Shown: positions 7,826 to 16,321, numbered from the stretch's first letter. The stretch: DNA of 37,891 nt from Bacteroidota bacterium (GCA_018831055.1 JAHJRE010000232.1:1-37891); one strand, 5' to 3'. The notes: generated by a model not told the origin, from the sequence alone. Numbers and translations: made by a program.

Positions 7826-8186
7826 GTTACTCCTTTATGATTTGATTTCTGCCAAGAACATCCTACCTGATTAATAAAACTACTCTTCTTTCAATAGTCC
7901 GGCTGTTTGAATTCTTTTCCTTGACCTAAAGGTTTATATCCAAAAAGGTAATAAGGTAAATCATTACTTTTGTTAATGCATTGATTTTAAATATATAACA
8001 ATGCATGTGTATAGACGTAATTTAGATTTGTTTTTAGCGAATATAAATAACATAAATACAGCTATTTAAAAAATCTATTTAGAATTATTCAAAAAAAAGT
8101 GTCAAAATACTTGACAAGGGGTATATTTTTTGTTTAACTTTGCCAAAGAATTAATTAAACAAGTTAACCCAAAAAACTTAAACCAT
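7826..8186. other. 361-bp leader between MerR regulator and sigma factor
   Basis: No gene is seen here. The stretch is AT-rich. It contains a TACTTTTG -7-like box at 7965-7972 and, immediately after it, an inverted repeat with 8-bp perfect arms (ATGCATTG at 7976-7983 and CAATGCAT at 7999-8006, 15 bp apart). A better promoter lies at 8111-8142. The inverted repeat is a plausible operator for the MerR protein, which is an inference from position only. Confidence 0.45.
8111..8142 (+). promoter_or_regulatory. Promoter of the ECF sigma factor gene
   Basis: TTGACA at 8111-8116 and TAACTTTG at 8135-8142 are 18 bp apart and fit the Bacteroidota -33/-7 pattern (TTTG, TAnnTTTG). The box lies inside an in-frame upstream extension of the sigma factor ORF, so it places the real start downstream at 8187, giving a leader of about 35-40 nt. 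Confidence 0.5.
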
Positions 8187-8693
8187 ATGAGTACAATAGA
8201 ATTCAATTATATGTTGACGGGGATGGAGAAGCAACTTGAATATTTTGCCAAGAGGCTTACCAACAACGAAGATGACGCAAAAGATCTTTTACAGGAAACT
8301 TACCTCAAAGCCCTTATATTCAGAGATAAGTTTGTACAGACTACCAATTTGAAAGCCTGGTTGTTCACTATTATGAAGAACATCTTCATCAACAATTACC
8401 GTCGAAACGTAAGGGCAAAAATGATTATGGACTCCACCGACAACATGTTTCACATCAATAGCTCTGATGATGTATCTCCCATTACACCGGATTCCCAATA
8501 CTCTGAAAAAGAAATTCTCAAAAGAATATCACAGCTTGAGGATGATCACCGTATTCCTTTTGAAATGCACACCAAAGGATTTAAGTATAAAGAAATAGCC
8601 GAAGAGTTGGATATTTCGATTGGGACTGTTAAGAGCCGTATCTTCTTTGGCCGCAAGAAACTCATGGAATCACTGAAAGACTTCAGAAATTAG
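8187..8693 (+). CDS. ECF-type RNA polymerase sigma factor
   Basis: This is a 168-residue extracytoplasmic-function sigma factor. Region 2 is near residues 15-75 (AKRLTNNEDDAKDLLQETY, followed by LKAWLFTIMKNIFINNYRR), and binds the -10 element and core polymerase. Region 4 is near 115-165 (YKEIAEELDISIGTVKSRI), the -35-binding helix-turn-helix. The frame is open from 8130, but a good promoter overlaps that stretch, so the ATG at 8187 is chosen. No anti-sigma factor gene follows. Its place after a B12-binding MerR regulator suggests that its expression is controlled by that protein. A terminator follows at 8718. Confidence 0.9.
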   Translation: MSTIEFNYMLTGMEKQLEYFAKRLTNNEDDAKDLLQETYLKALIFRDKFVQTTNLKAWLFTIMKNIFINNYRRNVRAKMIMDSTDNMFHINSSDDVSPITPDSQYSEKEILKRISQLEDDHRIPFEMHTKGFKYKEIAEELDISIGTVKSRIFFGRKKLMESLKDFRN

Positions 8694-8717
8694 AGTTAAC
8701 ATTAAATTCATAAACGG

Positions 8718-8748
8718 GCAATGTCGTAATGGCATTGCTTTTTTTTTG
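8718..8748 (+). terminator. Rho-independent terminator of the sigma factor gene
   Basis: GCAATG (8718-8723) pairs with CATTGC (8733-8738) around a 9-nt loop, followed directly by a run of nine T. It lies 25 bp after the sigma factor stop codon. Confidence 0.75.
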
Positions 8749-8852
8749 CTCTCCGGATATTTCGAGAAACTTGAGTAAATTGTACAGAAATTTAGCTGCT
8801 ATCGGTTTAATGCAGATTAATTATATACCGCGAAAAGCTTTTAAACCAAGAC

Positions 8853-9308
8853 TTACGATGGGAACAATCTCCTGAGTAAAGCCTCCCGGTGGTCAAAGAT
8901 CTTTACTACCCTGTTATCAACCGTTAGCCATTCGGCTAGTCGCCCCACAGGGCCTAAAGGTGCCTGGTAGTTTACAATATCCTCCATCTCCGTTTTATTT
9001 CCCGCTTTTCTGAAAATATGCTGGTGGTGCCAAACCTTGAAAGGGCCTGATAACTGTTCATCTACAAAATACCAGGGTTCTCTTACCTGGCTGATCTCGG
9101 TTATCCAGGTTAGTGGAATATTCCACATAGGCTTTACAGTATACCTTATTATAAGTCCTGCATAAATGGCTGGAGGCAAATCCGGGTTCATTATACGGAA
9201 ATTCATCTCCTGCGGAGTTATTCTGGAAAGATTAGCCGGATTGGAAAAAAAGCTCCAGGCTTCTTCAATGCTTAGTGACAATATCTGTTTTCGGGTAAGT
9301 GTTTTCAT
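8853..9308 (-). CDS. SRPBCC family ligand-binding protein
   Basis: The 151-residue protein has the layout of the START/SRPBCC (polyketide cyclase-like) fold: an N-terminal strand TLTRKQILSLS, helix EEAWSFFSNPANLSRITPQE, central strands, and a C-terminal helix ending in DHREALLRRLFP. Such proteins bind a hydrophobic ligand in a deep cavity; the ligand here is unknown. The ATG at 9308 is preferred over an upstream TTG at 9344 because that TTG lies in a -7 box. It points toward the ECF sigma factor gene. Similar SRPBCC proteins accompany LitR-type photoresponse genes in other bacteria, which supports, but does not prove, regulation by the module to its left. Confidence 0.85.
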   Translation of the reverse strand: MKTLTRKQILSLSIEEAWSFFSNPANLSRITPQEMNFRIMNPDLPPAIYAGLIIRYTVKPMWNIPLTWITEISQVREPWYFVDEQLSGPFKVWHHQHIFRKAGNKTEMEDIVNYQAPLGPVGRLAEWLTVDNRVVKIFDHREALLRRLFPS

Positions 9309-9341
9309 TTTATTGTTTCTTAATATCAAATAAATGTTAAA

Positions 9342-9374
9342 CAAAAATAACAGGCTTTTTCTTTGATATACAAA
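9342..9374 (-). promoter_or_regulatory. Candidate promoter of the SRPBCC gene
   Basis: On the minus strand TTTG (9371-9374) is followed after 21 bp by TATTTTTG (9342-9349), a full match to TAnnTTTG. Spacing is 2 bp longer than the usual 19. The ATG at 9308 lies about 33 bp downstream. The rest of the 9309-9495 spacer is AT-rich with no other clear element. Confidence 0.4.
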
Positions 9375-9495
9375 TGTATAGGTTTAATTAATAAAATAAT
9401 GTTTAATAAAAAAGCATAAAAGATAAACAAAATGACTTGGTTATTGTTTAGCTATTATAAATTAGATTTTATTAATTAACTAAAACCTTTTAACC

Positions 9496-12400
9496 ATGAA
9501 AACGATGAATAAAATATCTACTCTTATGATAGCCCTTTTGTTAGGCTTTTCGATTCAGGCCTTTTCACAGGCTCGCGTTCAGGTGATTCATAATTCAGCC
9601 GACCTTGCCACCAAGGTTGTGGATGTTTGGCTTGATGACCAAATGCTGATTGATGATTTCGAATTCCGCACTGCTACTCCATTTATTGATGCACCGGCAG
9701 GAGTGGAGTTCCGCATTGCCATTCTACCCCCAAACAGTACTTCTCCGGATAACCCCATCTGGCAGAATACTTATGAGCTTGAGGATGCCAGGACCTACGT
9801 TTTGGTTGCCAACGGTATTGTAAGCCCTTCCGGATATTCACCGGCTACACCATTTAATATAGATGTATTCCCTTTCGGCCGTGAGGCATCTTCCAAACCG
9901 GGTAACGCTGACGTACTGGTATATCACGGTGCAACCGATGCCCCGGTAGTTGATGTCGTTGAAGTTGCCCTGGGTGCTGGAACCATTGTTAATGACCTTG
10001 CATACAGTGAATTTCAGGGTTATCTTGAGCTTCCAACAGCCGACTTTTCTCTTCAGATCCGTGACATGACCGGTACTCAGGTAGTAGCTCAATATGCAGC
10101 TCCTCTTCAAACACTCGGACTTGTTGACCAGTCAATGATTGTTCTGGCATCAGGTTTCCTGAATCCTGCTTCCAATAGCGATGGTCCGTCTTTTGGATTA
10201 TTTGTTGCTCTCACTGGTGGTGGTTCTCTCATCCCCCTGCCTTCTGAGGAAATTTCCACTGCACGAATTCAGGTTATTCATAATTCATCCGACATCCTGG
10301 CTAAGGAAGTTGATATTTGGGTGAATGGTCAGCTTGCTATTGACAATTTTATGTTCCGTACTGCCACTCCTTTTATCAATGCACCGGCAAACCAGGATGT
10401 GACCATTGCCGTACAGCCAGCTAACAGCAGCAGTGCTTCAAATCCCCTTTGGTCAGACACTTTTATCTTCCAGGGTGGAGAAAGATATATCCTCGTTGCC
10501 AACGGATTGGTTAATCCATCCGGCTACAATCCTTTTGTTCCTTTTGATATTTTCGTTTATAACCCTGCCCGCGAATTTGCCGGAATCCAGGGGTATACGG
10601 ATATCGTATTATTCCATGGTTCAACCGATGCTCCGGTAGTGGATATTTACGAGGGAACCACCAAAACCGTGGTGATCGACAACCTGGAATATGGTGAATT
10701 CAGAGGTTACCTTGAAGTTCCTGCAGGTAATTATTCTTTTGAAGTCCGTGACCAATCAGGTTCGGTTACTGTAGCAACTTACGGAGCTCCATTACTTGAT
10801 CTTGGTATGTCAGGCAAAGCAGTGAGCGTTATTGCCAGCGGTTTCTTTGCTCCGGAGAACAATAGTGAAGGACCTTCCTTTGGATTATTTCTGGCTTCTC
10901 CCGATGGTGGTGAACTTATTGAACTTCCACTAATTGAGGAGCCTTTGGAAACAGCCCGCGTTCAGGTGATCCACAATAGTGCCGATGCTGCTGCAGAAAC
11001 TGTCGATGTGTGGCTCGACGATCAGCTTTTGATCGATGACTTCATGTTCCGTACAGCTACTCCTTTTATTGATGCCCCGGCAGGCGTTGACTTTACCATC
11101 GCGATCCAGCCCGCCAACAGCACAAGTCCTGAAAACCCACTGTGGTCAAATGTCTACAATCTGACCAGCGGTGAAACATACATCCTTGTAGCCAATGGCA
11201 TTGTTAGCCCAACGGGTTATGATCCAGTGCAGCCCTTTAACATCTATGTTTTCACGCCTGCAAGGGAAATGGCAACAGGAATGATGAACACCGATGTAAT
11301 GGTTTTTCATGGCTCAACAGATGCTCCGGTTGTGGATGTAGTTGAAGTTGGCCAGGGTGCAGGAACTATTATTGATAACCTTGCATATGGTGATTTTGCA
11401 GGATATCTGGAACTTCCCACCGCAGATTATTCTCTTCAGATCAGAAATGAAGTAGGTAATACTGTTGTTGCACAATATGCCGCACCTCTTGCAACCCTTG
11501 GCTTAAACGGAGCCGCGATTTCAGTAATTGCTTCAGGATTCCTGAACCCTGCTGCAAACAGTGATGGACCTGCTTTCGGCTTATGGGTTGCTTTGGCTTC
11601 CGGTGGTGACCTCGTTGAATTGCCGGTTGAACCTATCTCAACTGCCCGCGTTCAGGTGATACACAACAGCGCTGATGCTGCTGCCGAAACCGTAGATGTA
11701 TGGCTCGACGATCAGCTGTTAATCGATGACTTCATGTTCCGTACAGCTACTCCTTTTATTGATGCCCCGGCCGGTGTTGACTTTACCATCGCAATTCAGC
11801 CCGCCAACAGCACAAGTCCTGAAAACCCAATATGGTCCAATGTTTATAACCTTATGGGTGGTGAGAAATACATCCTGATCGCTAACGGTATTGTAAGCCC
11901 AACGGGTTATGATCCCATTCAGCCCTTCGATATTTATGTTTTCCCGACTGCAAGGGAAGAGGCAACCGACATGATGAATACCGATGTGTTGGTTTTCCAT
12001 GGCTCCACCGATGCCCCAACTGTTGATGTTTATGAAACCGGTGTGGGTGCCGGCCTTATCGTCGATGACCTCATGTACAGTGAATTCGACGGTTACCTTG
12101 AACTCCCCACTCAGGATTACATCCTGGAAGTCAGGGATGAAACCGGTTCAACTACTGTGGCTAAATATGATGCTCCCCTCGCACTGCTTGGACTTGATGG
12201 TACGGCATTAACCATTGTTGCCTCCGGTTTCCTGAATTCCGGAAACAATTCAAACGGACCGGATTTTGGTCTCTATGTAGCGCTTCCGTCGGGTGGTGAT
12301 TTGCTTGGACTCTCTATTGCCACAGGTTTTGAAGAAAACATTATCAGCGATGCTTCTGTTAATGTATTTCCTAACCCGGCAAGTAACTATGTGAATGTCA

Positions 12401-12606
12401 ACTATGAACTGCTGGCCCAGAATGAAGTTCGTCTGGAAATATACAACCTGCTTGGCAGCAAAATACTGGAACAGGGATTCGGATTTCAGTCAAGCGGTGT
12501 CTACAATCAAACTATAAATATATCCGGACTTACAGGAGGTATGTACTTATTAAGAATTAGTGCTGGAAAAACTCAGATCACTGAAAAGATCAAGGTTGTT
12601 AATTAA
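9496..12606 (+). CDS. Exported DUF4397 repeat protein with type IX sorting domain
   Basis: This 1036-residue protein has a signal peptide (residues 1-25, ending AFSQ) and four tandem units of about 230 residues starting at residues 26, 256, 487 and 717, each opening with AR(V/I)QVIHNS. Within each unit a second half starts at about 138, 368, 599 and 829 with a related motif (HG(S/A)TDAP-VDV). The protein is therefore about eight DUF4397-like, probably beta-sandwich, modules. Residues 955-1036 form a type A T9SS C-terminal domain (VFPNPASNYVNVNY, GGMYLLRI, KIKVVN), so it is likely secreted through the outer membrane and cell-attached. Units 3 and 4 are nearly identical in DNA. Function is unknown; adhesion is only a guess. 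It is monocistronic with its own terminator. Confidence 0.93.
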   Translation: MKTMNKISTLMIALLLGFSIQAFSQARVQVIHNSADLATKVVDVWLDDQMLIDDFEFRTATPFIDAPAGVEFRIAILPPNSTSPDNPIWQNTYELEDARTYVLVANGIVSPSGYSPATPFNIDVFPFGREASSKPGNADVLVYHGATDAPVVDVVEVALGAGTIVNDLAYSEFQGYLELPTADFSLQIRDMTGTQVVAQYAAPLQTLGLVDQSMIVLASGFLNPASNSDGPSFGLFVALTGGGSLIPLPSEEISTARIQVIHNSSDILAKEVDIWVNGQLAIDNFMFRTATPFINAPANQDVTIAVQPANSSSASNPLWSDTFIFQGGERYILVANGLVNPSGYNPFVPFDIFVYNPAREFAGIQGYTDIVLFHGSTDAPVVDIYEGTTKTVVIDNLEYGEFRGYLEVPAGNYSFEVRDQSGSVTVATYGAPLLDLGMSGKAVSVIASGFFAPENNSEGPSFGLFLASPDGGELIELPLIEEPLETARVQVIHNSADAAAETVDVWLDDQLLIDDFMFRTATPFIDAPAGVDFTIAIQPANSTSPENPLWSNVYNLTSGETYILVANGIVSPTGYDPVQPFNIYVFTPAREMATGMMNTDVMVFHGSTDAPVVDVVEVGQGAGTIIDNLAYGDFAGYLELPTADYSLQIRNEVGNTVVAQYAAPLATLGLNGAAISVIASGFLNPAANSDGPAFGLWVALASGGDLVELPVEPISTARVQVIHNSADAAAETVDVWLDDQLLIDDFMFRTATPFIDAPAGVDFTIAIQPANSTSPENPIWSNVYNLMGGEKYILIANGIVSPTGYDPIQPFDIYVFPTAREEATDMMNTDVLVFHGSTDAPTVDVYETGVGAGLIVDDLMYSEFDGYLELPTQDYILEVRDETGSTTVAKYDAPLALLGLDGTALTIVASGFLNSGNNSNGPDFGLYVALPSGGDLLGLSIATGFEENIISDASVNVFPNPASNYVNVNYELLAQNEVRLEIYNLLGSKILEQGFGFQSSGVYNQTINISGLTGGMYLLRISAGKTQITEKIKVVN

Positions 12607-12635
12607 TAAGTCAACAGTCCTGGTGTAACCCGGGC

Positions 12636-12666
12636 AACCCTTCCTCATTCGGGGAAGGGTTTTTTA
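12636..12666 (+). terminator. Rho-independent terminator of the DUF4397 gene
   Basis: AACCCTTCC (12636-12644) pairs perfectly with GGAAGGGTT (12653-12661) around an 8-nt loop and is followed by a T-rich tail. Its 3' end overlaps the stop codon of the convergent minus-strand gene. Confidence 0.85.
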
Positions 12667-13188
12667 TTGGAATTTTTGCCGGCTTTCTTCTTTCAGGAAT
12701 TCGATGGCGTGATTAACGGTGTTATGGTCTTTACCTGCCCAGTTTTCAATTACCCTGGCGGCAAACTCATGTCCGGGGGCCTGGTTATCCACTTGTCCCG
12801 CTGTAGCGTTTATTACCTGGATCACACTTTCCCTTGCATTCTTCACAAGGTCCCATCCCGGAGATGAAATGTATACCTGTTGAGAAAGGTTATGATCAAA
12901 TTCTTCCCTGATAGTGCTCATCAGCTTGCTTCTCATCTCTCCCGCTTTCATATCGGGCTGGTTGATCCGTAAAATCAATCCCGTGGGTTGTATTCTTTCC
13001 AGGAAAAGGATAAGTCTTTCGTATGCCTGTAACTGGATGGGGATGAGGATTTCGCGGCTTGATTTTTTTGCGTCCATGACCCTCCGCTTCAATTCCTGGT
13101 TGAGAAAGGCTTTGATAAGCAGGTAAGCCAGGAGGAGGACTACCAGTGATGGCAGGATGTATTTCAGTATGTCGAGAAATTCTTGCAT
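12664..13188 (-). CDS. Conserved membrane-anchored protein of unknown function
   Basis: The 174-residue protein has one N-terminal membrane helix (about residues 10-29). A soluble, mostly helical domain follows, with ILIPIQLQAYERLILFLERI (46-65), an FDHNLSQQVYIS segment and a C-terminal helical tail. I recall proteins of this layout as a Bacteroidota-specific conserved family (DUF7935-like), but I cannot check it. It would sit in the inner membrane with the bulk in the cytoplasm. It is convergent with the DUF4397 gene and divergent from the aminotransferase gene, 92 bp away. Confidence 0.75.
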   Translation of the reverse strand: MQEFLDILKYILPSLVVLLLAYLLIKAFLNQELKRRVMDAKKSSREILIPIQLQAYERLILFLERIQPTGLILRINQPDMKAGEMRSKLMSTIREEFDHNLSQQVYISSPGWDLVKNARESVIQVINATAGQVDNQAPGHEFAARVIENWAGKDHNTVNHAIEFLKEESRQKFQ

Positions 13189-13280
13189 AGTTTTCAGTTT
13201 TATTTCGTAAAAGTAAACACAAATAAAACAGGGCCATATTGGATTTCTAAAATTTCCTACTTTTGTTTTTCTTTTAACAA

Positions 13281-14498
13281 ATGAAAACTATGACAATGGA
13301 AGTATTAACCGAACGCTTGAGGAACATGTCGGAATCGGAAACTCTGGCGATGACACGCAAGAGCAGGGAGCTGCAATGCCAGGGATTTGATGTGATCAAT
13401 CTGAGTATCGGAGAGCCGGATTTTAATACGCCGGACTTTATCAAGGAAGCCGCGATGAAAGCTATAGCGGAAAACCGTACGCATTATCCGCCTGTTGCCG
13501 GTATACAGGTTTTAAGGCAAGCTGTATCGGATAAACTGAAACGCGACAATAACCTTGATTATCGCCCGGAGCAGATCATTATCTCCGCCGGTGCCAAACA
13601 TTCCATTGCCAATGCCATGCTTAGTATTATCGGGCCGGGCGATGAGGTATTAGTACCTGCTCCTTACTGGGTTTCGTATAAGGAGATTATCAAGCTGGCC
13701 CAGGGAACTCCTGTATTTATTGAGACTTCTATTGATAACGACTTCAAGATTACCCCTGCTCAGCTTGAAGCCAGCATTACTTCAAAAACAAAAGCCATCA
13801 TTTACTCCAGTCCTTGCAACCCGAGCGGATCGGTTTACACCCGGAATGAATTGAAAGGTCTTGCAGAAGTACTTACAAACTATAAAAATATCTTTATCAT
13901 TTCTGATGAGATTTACGAGCTGATCAATTTTGAGGGGAGGCATGAGTCCATTGCTCAGTTCACTTGCCTGAAGGATCAGGTTATTCTGATCAATGGAGTA
14001 TCCAAAGGCTTTGCGATGACCGGCTGGCGTATTGGCTACATGGCCGCACCGGATGTCATTGCCAAAGCTTGCGATAAACTTCAGGGTCAATTTACTTCCG
14101 GGGTCAGCACTATTGCACAATATGCTGCTATTGCAGCCTTACAGGCAGATCCGAAAAATACACCTGAGATTGATTATATGGTAAAAACATTCAGGGAACG
14201 CCGGGATTATGTTCTTGATTTACTGGCTGAAATACCTGGATTCAAGACCAATAAGCCACAAGGGGCTTTCTATGTCTTTATCAATGTTAAAGAGCATTTT
14301 GGGAAACGCATTGATGGAAAGGTGATCACCAATGCATCAGACCTTTCCATGTATCTGCTTGAAAAAGCATGTGTAGCGCTTGTTCCCGGAGATGCATTCG
14401 GCAACCCGAATTGCTTGCGCCTAAGTTATGCTACTTCCAAAGAATTACTCAGGGAGGCTGTCCGCCGGATCTCAGAAGCTATTCAAAAACTGAATTAA
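13281..14498 (+). CDS. Aspartate aminotransferase-type PLP enzyme
   Basis: This 405-residue class I aminotransferase carries LSIGEPDFNTP near residue 41, which binds substrate carboxylate, and SSPCNPSGSVY near residue 175 with the PLP-contacting Asn. It also has SDEIYELI near 210, and NGVSKGFAMTGWRIGY, in which Lys242 is the Schiff-base lysine. This pattern is of the aspartate aminotransferase Ib subgroup, which moves amino groups between aspartate and 2-oxoglutarate; some members act on prephenate or other amino acids. The first of three early Met codons is used; later ones (residues 4 and 6) are possible. A TACTTTTG -7-like box lies at 13258-13265. A heptose kinase gene follows 25 bp downstream. 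Confidence 0.93.
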   Translation: MKTMTMEVLTERLRNMSESETLAMTRKSRELQCQGFDVINLSIGEPDFNTPDFIKEAAMKAIAENRTHYPPVAGIQVLRQAVSDKLKRDNNLDYRPEQIIISAGAKHSIANAMLSIIGPGDEVLVPAPYWVSYKEIIKLAQGTPVFIETSIDNDFKITPAQLEASITSKTKAIIYSSPCNPSGSVYTRNELKGLAEVLTNYKNIFIISDEIYELINFEGRHESIAQFTCLKDQVILINGVSKGFAMTGWRIGYMAAPDVIAKACDKLQGQFTSGVSTIAQYAAIAALQADPKNTPEIDYMVKTFRERRDYVLDLLAEIPGFKTNKPQGAFYVFINVKEHFGKRIDGKVITNASDLSMYLLEKACVALVPGDAFGNPNCLRLSYATSKELLREAVRRISEAIQKLN

Positions 14499-14503
14499 CT
14501 TTG
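14496..14503 (+). promoter_or_regulatory. -7-like box overlapping the aminotransferase stop
   Basis: TAACTTTG matches the TAnnTTTG consensus and its first three bases are the aminotransferase stop codon. It lies 20 bp before the heptose kinase ATG, which would give a very short leader. No TTTG -33 box is seen 19 bp upstream, so the kinase may depend partly on read-through. Confidence 0.3.
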
Positions 14504-14523
14504 TGTAGAAAAACCGAAATGTT

Positions 14524-15537
14524 ATGGCAGCAAAATCAAAATATACAGACCTCCTGGAAGATTTCAGCAAGCTAAAAGTTTTGATCCTGGGCGATGTTAT
14601 GATTGATGCTTATTTATGGGGCAAAGTGGAAAGAATCTCACCGGAAGCACCCGTACCTATCGTTGCTGTGCATAAAAGGGAGGAAAGATTGGGAGGGGCT
14701 GCCAATGTTGCATTGAACGTTAAATCGCTCGGCGCGGTTCCTATTCTTTGCTCTGTAATTGGTAATGATATTAAGGGTGATCTTTTCATTAAGCTTTTGG
14801 AGAAAGAAGGAATGGATACTACCGGTATCATAAAGAGTTCCGGTCGTGTAACAACAACAAAGTTTCGCATCATCGGTAATAATTCACAGATGCTCCGTGT
14901 GGATGAGGAAAGTACAACAGAACTTAATGCAGCTGATACCACAAGCATTGTTACGGTGATCAAGGATATTCTAAAGCAACATAAGATTGATGTTCTTATA
15001 TTTCAGGATTATAATAAAGGGATCCTCACACAGAAAGTTATCCGCAAAGTGATTGAAATGGCCACAGAAAGTAACATTCCAGTTGCGGTGGACCCAAAAA
15101 TCCAAAATTTCAGTGCTTACAAAGGAATAACCCTGTTCAAACCAAACCTGAAAGAGCTAAAGGAGGGATTGAAATATGATTTCAATCACCGCGATATCAA
15201 AGAACTTAACCAGGTTGTCCAGAAACTCCAGGAAAAACAACAGATTCAACATGCACTGATAACAATGTCGGAGGATGGCATCTATATTTCATCGAGGGAG
15301 GGGAACCAAAGATATATTCACAGTATCCCGGCTCATCGCCGTTCTATTGCTGATGTCAGCGGGGCAGGGGATACCGTCATCAGTGTAGCTGCCCTTTGCC
15401 TTGCCAGCCGTTGTATGCCTTATGAGATAGCTGCCATTTCAAACCTGGCAGGCGGCATTGTTTGTGAAGAAATTGGAGTCGTTCCTGTAAAAAGGGAAAA
15501 GTTGATGGCTGAACTGGTAAGATTAAATAACCTGTAA
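14524..15537 (+). CDS. D-glycero-beta-D-manno-heptose-7-phosphate kinase domain protein (HldE/RfaE type I)
   Basis: The 337-residue protein is a PfkB-family sugar kinase. It shows ILGDVMIDAYLWG near residues 19-31, GGAANVALN near 57-65, and the C-terminal PfkB signature SGAGDTVISVAAL with Gly280, Ala281, Gly282 and catalytic Asp283. ISPEAPVPIV after the first motif is typical of the heptose-7-phosphate kinase half of HldE. The nucleotidyltransferase half is absent, as in organisms with separate HldA and HldC. It would phosphorylate heptose-7-phosphate at C1 on the way to ADP-heptose for LPS core. It lies 25 bp after the aminotransferase and converges on a small ORF. Confidence 0.9.
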   Translation: MAAKSKYTDLLEDFSKLKVLILGDVMIDAYLWGKVERISPEAPVPIVAVHKREERLGGAANVALNVKSLGAVPILCSVIGNDIKGDLFIKLLEKEGMDTTGIIKSSGRVTTTKFRIIGNNSQMLRVDEESTTELNAADTTSIVTVIKDILKQHKIDVLIFQDYNKGILTQKVIRKVIEMATESNIPVAVDPKIQNFSAYKGITLFKPNLKELKEGLKYDFNHRDIKELNQVVQKLQEKQQIQHALITMSEDGIYISSREGNQRYIHSIPAHRRSIADVSGAGDTVISVAALCLASRCMPYEIAAISNLAGGIVCEEIGVVPVKREKLMAELVRLNNL

Positions 15538-15545
15538 CGGGATAT

Positions 15546-15749
15546 TCAATTCCTCGTTAAACTAACTCCGAACCAGCGCATTACTTTGTCAGACCAGGCT
15601 TCACGATTCATATCCTTTTTATCTTCCGGGAGGCTGTTTTCAAGATAATTGTTGATAATCCTCTGATGTTCCTCAAAGGGATGTATTAAACCATCTTCCA
15701 GGATGGCGGAAAAATCTCCGGGGTTTCTGTTGAAGTCCAGTTCGCTCAT
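15546..15749 (-). CDS. Small hypothetical protein
   Basis: This is a 67-residue acidic, soluble ORF with an ATG start and no recognised family. It contains the segments DGLIHPFEEHQRIINNYL and WSDKVMRWFGVSL. The composition is protein-like (amphipathic helices, aromatic residues) rather than shadow-like. It occupies the spacer directly after the convergent heptose kinase gene, 8 bp between stops. No promoter or terminator was found. It is called from composition and position only. Confidence 0.55.
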   Translation of the reverse strand: MSELDFNRNPGDFSAILEDGLIHPFEEHQRIINNYLENSLPEDKKDMNREAWSDKVMRWFGVSLTRN

Positions 15750-15980
15750 AGTAGTTTATTTATAGTATTTAGACAAGCATGTATTTCTCTTCGTTGCACT
15801 TGATGAAAGAATATTTTTATCCTTAAAACGACCGTTGTAAAAGCTTGTATCCTTTACTGTATCTGGCGTAAATCAGTGTAACCTTCTACTATCTTAACAA
15901 TGAGAATAAGGCATTGTTCAGGAATAAATACAAAAGAATTGGGTGTTTATTGGGGGATTTTTAAAACAAGACTCAGGGGA

Positions 15981-16253
15981 CAAGCGGCAAGCAACAGGCG
16001 GCAAGCAACAGGCGGCAAGCAACAGGCGGCAAGCTGCAAGCTGCAAGCGGCAAGTTACAAGCTACAAGTTACAAGTTACAAGTTACAAGCGGCAAGTTAC
16101 AAGCTGCAAGCTACAGGTTGCAGCTTGTAGCCTGTAACCTGTACCCTGCCGCCTGTACCCTGCCGCCTGTAGCATGCTCCCAGCTCCCAGCTCCCAGTTC
16201 CCAGCTCCCAGCTCCCAGCTCCCAGCTCCCAGTTCCCAGCTCCCACCTCCCAG
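15981..16253. repeat. 39-unit tandem heptamer array in perfect 7-nt register
   Basis: The 273 bp divide exactly into 39 heptamers without one slip. Units 1-20 (15981-16120) are CAAGCGG, CAAGCAA, CAGGCGG, CAAGTTA, CAAGCTG and relatives. Units 21-28 (16121-16176) are of the complementary type, such as TAGCCTG, TAACCTG and CCGCCTG. Units 29-39 (16177-16253) are CTCCCAG with TTCCCAG variants. The change from CARG-type to CCTG-type units near 16120 gives a degenerate inverted repeat. Short ORFs open through it on both strands are a result of the repeat composition and are not called. The rest of the 15750-16408 gap holds only the porT promoter. Confidence 0.95.
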
Positions 16254-16321
16254 CCCCCCAAATTTCCTTCATTCTCTTTTCTTCCTGAATGTGATCTCAG
16301 ATTTTGCATTCTGCGAATGTC

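Noticed and set aside
8130-8186. N-terminal extension of the ECF sigma factor
   Set aside because: It overlaps the promoter at 8111-8142, and the downstream ATG at 8187 gives a normal sigma factor N-terminus.
6709-8186. Cobalamin riboswitch near the B12-binding MerR gene
   Set aside because: No B12-box-like conserved stretch was recognised in either spacer.
14369-14575. 68-aa plus-strand ORF over the aminotransferase-kinase junction
   Set aside because: Out of frame with both real genes, Cys/Arg-rich and without any family resemblance.
15981-16253. CRISPR array
   Set aside because: Units are 7 nt and contiguous with no spacers, and no cas genes are present.
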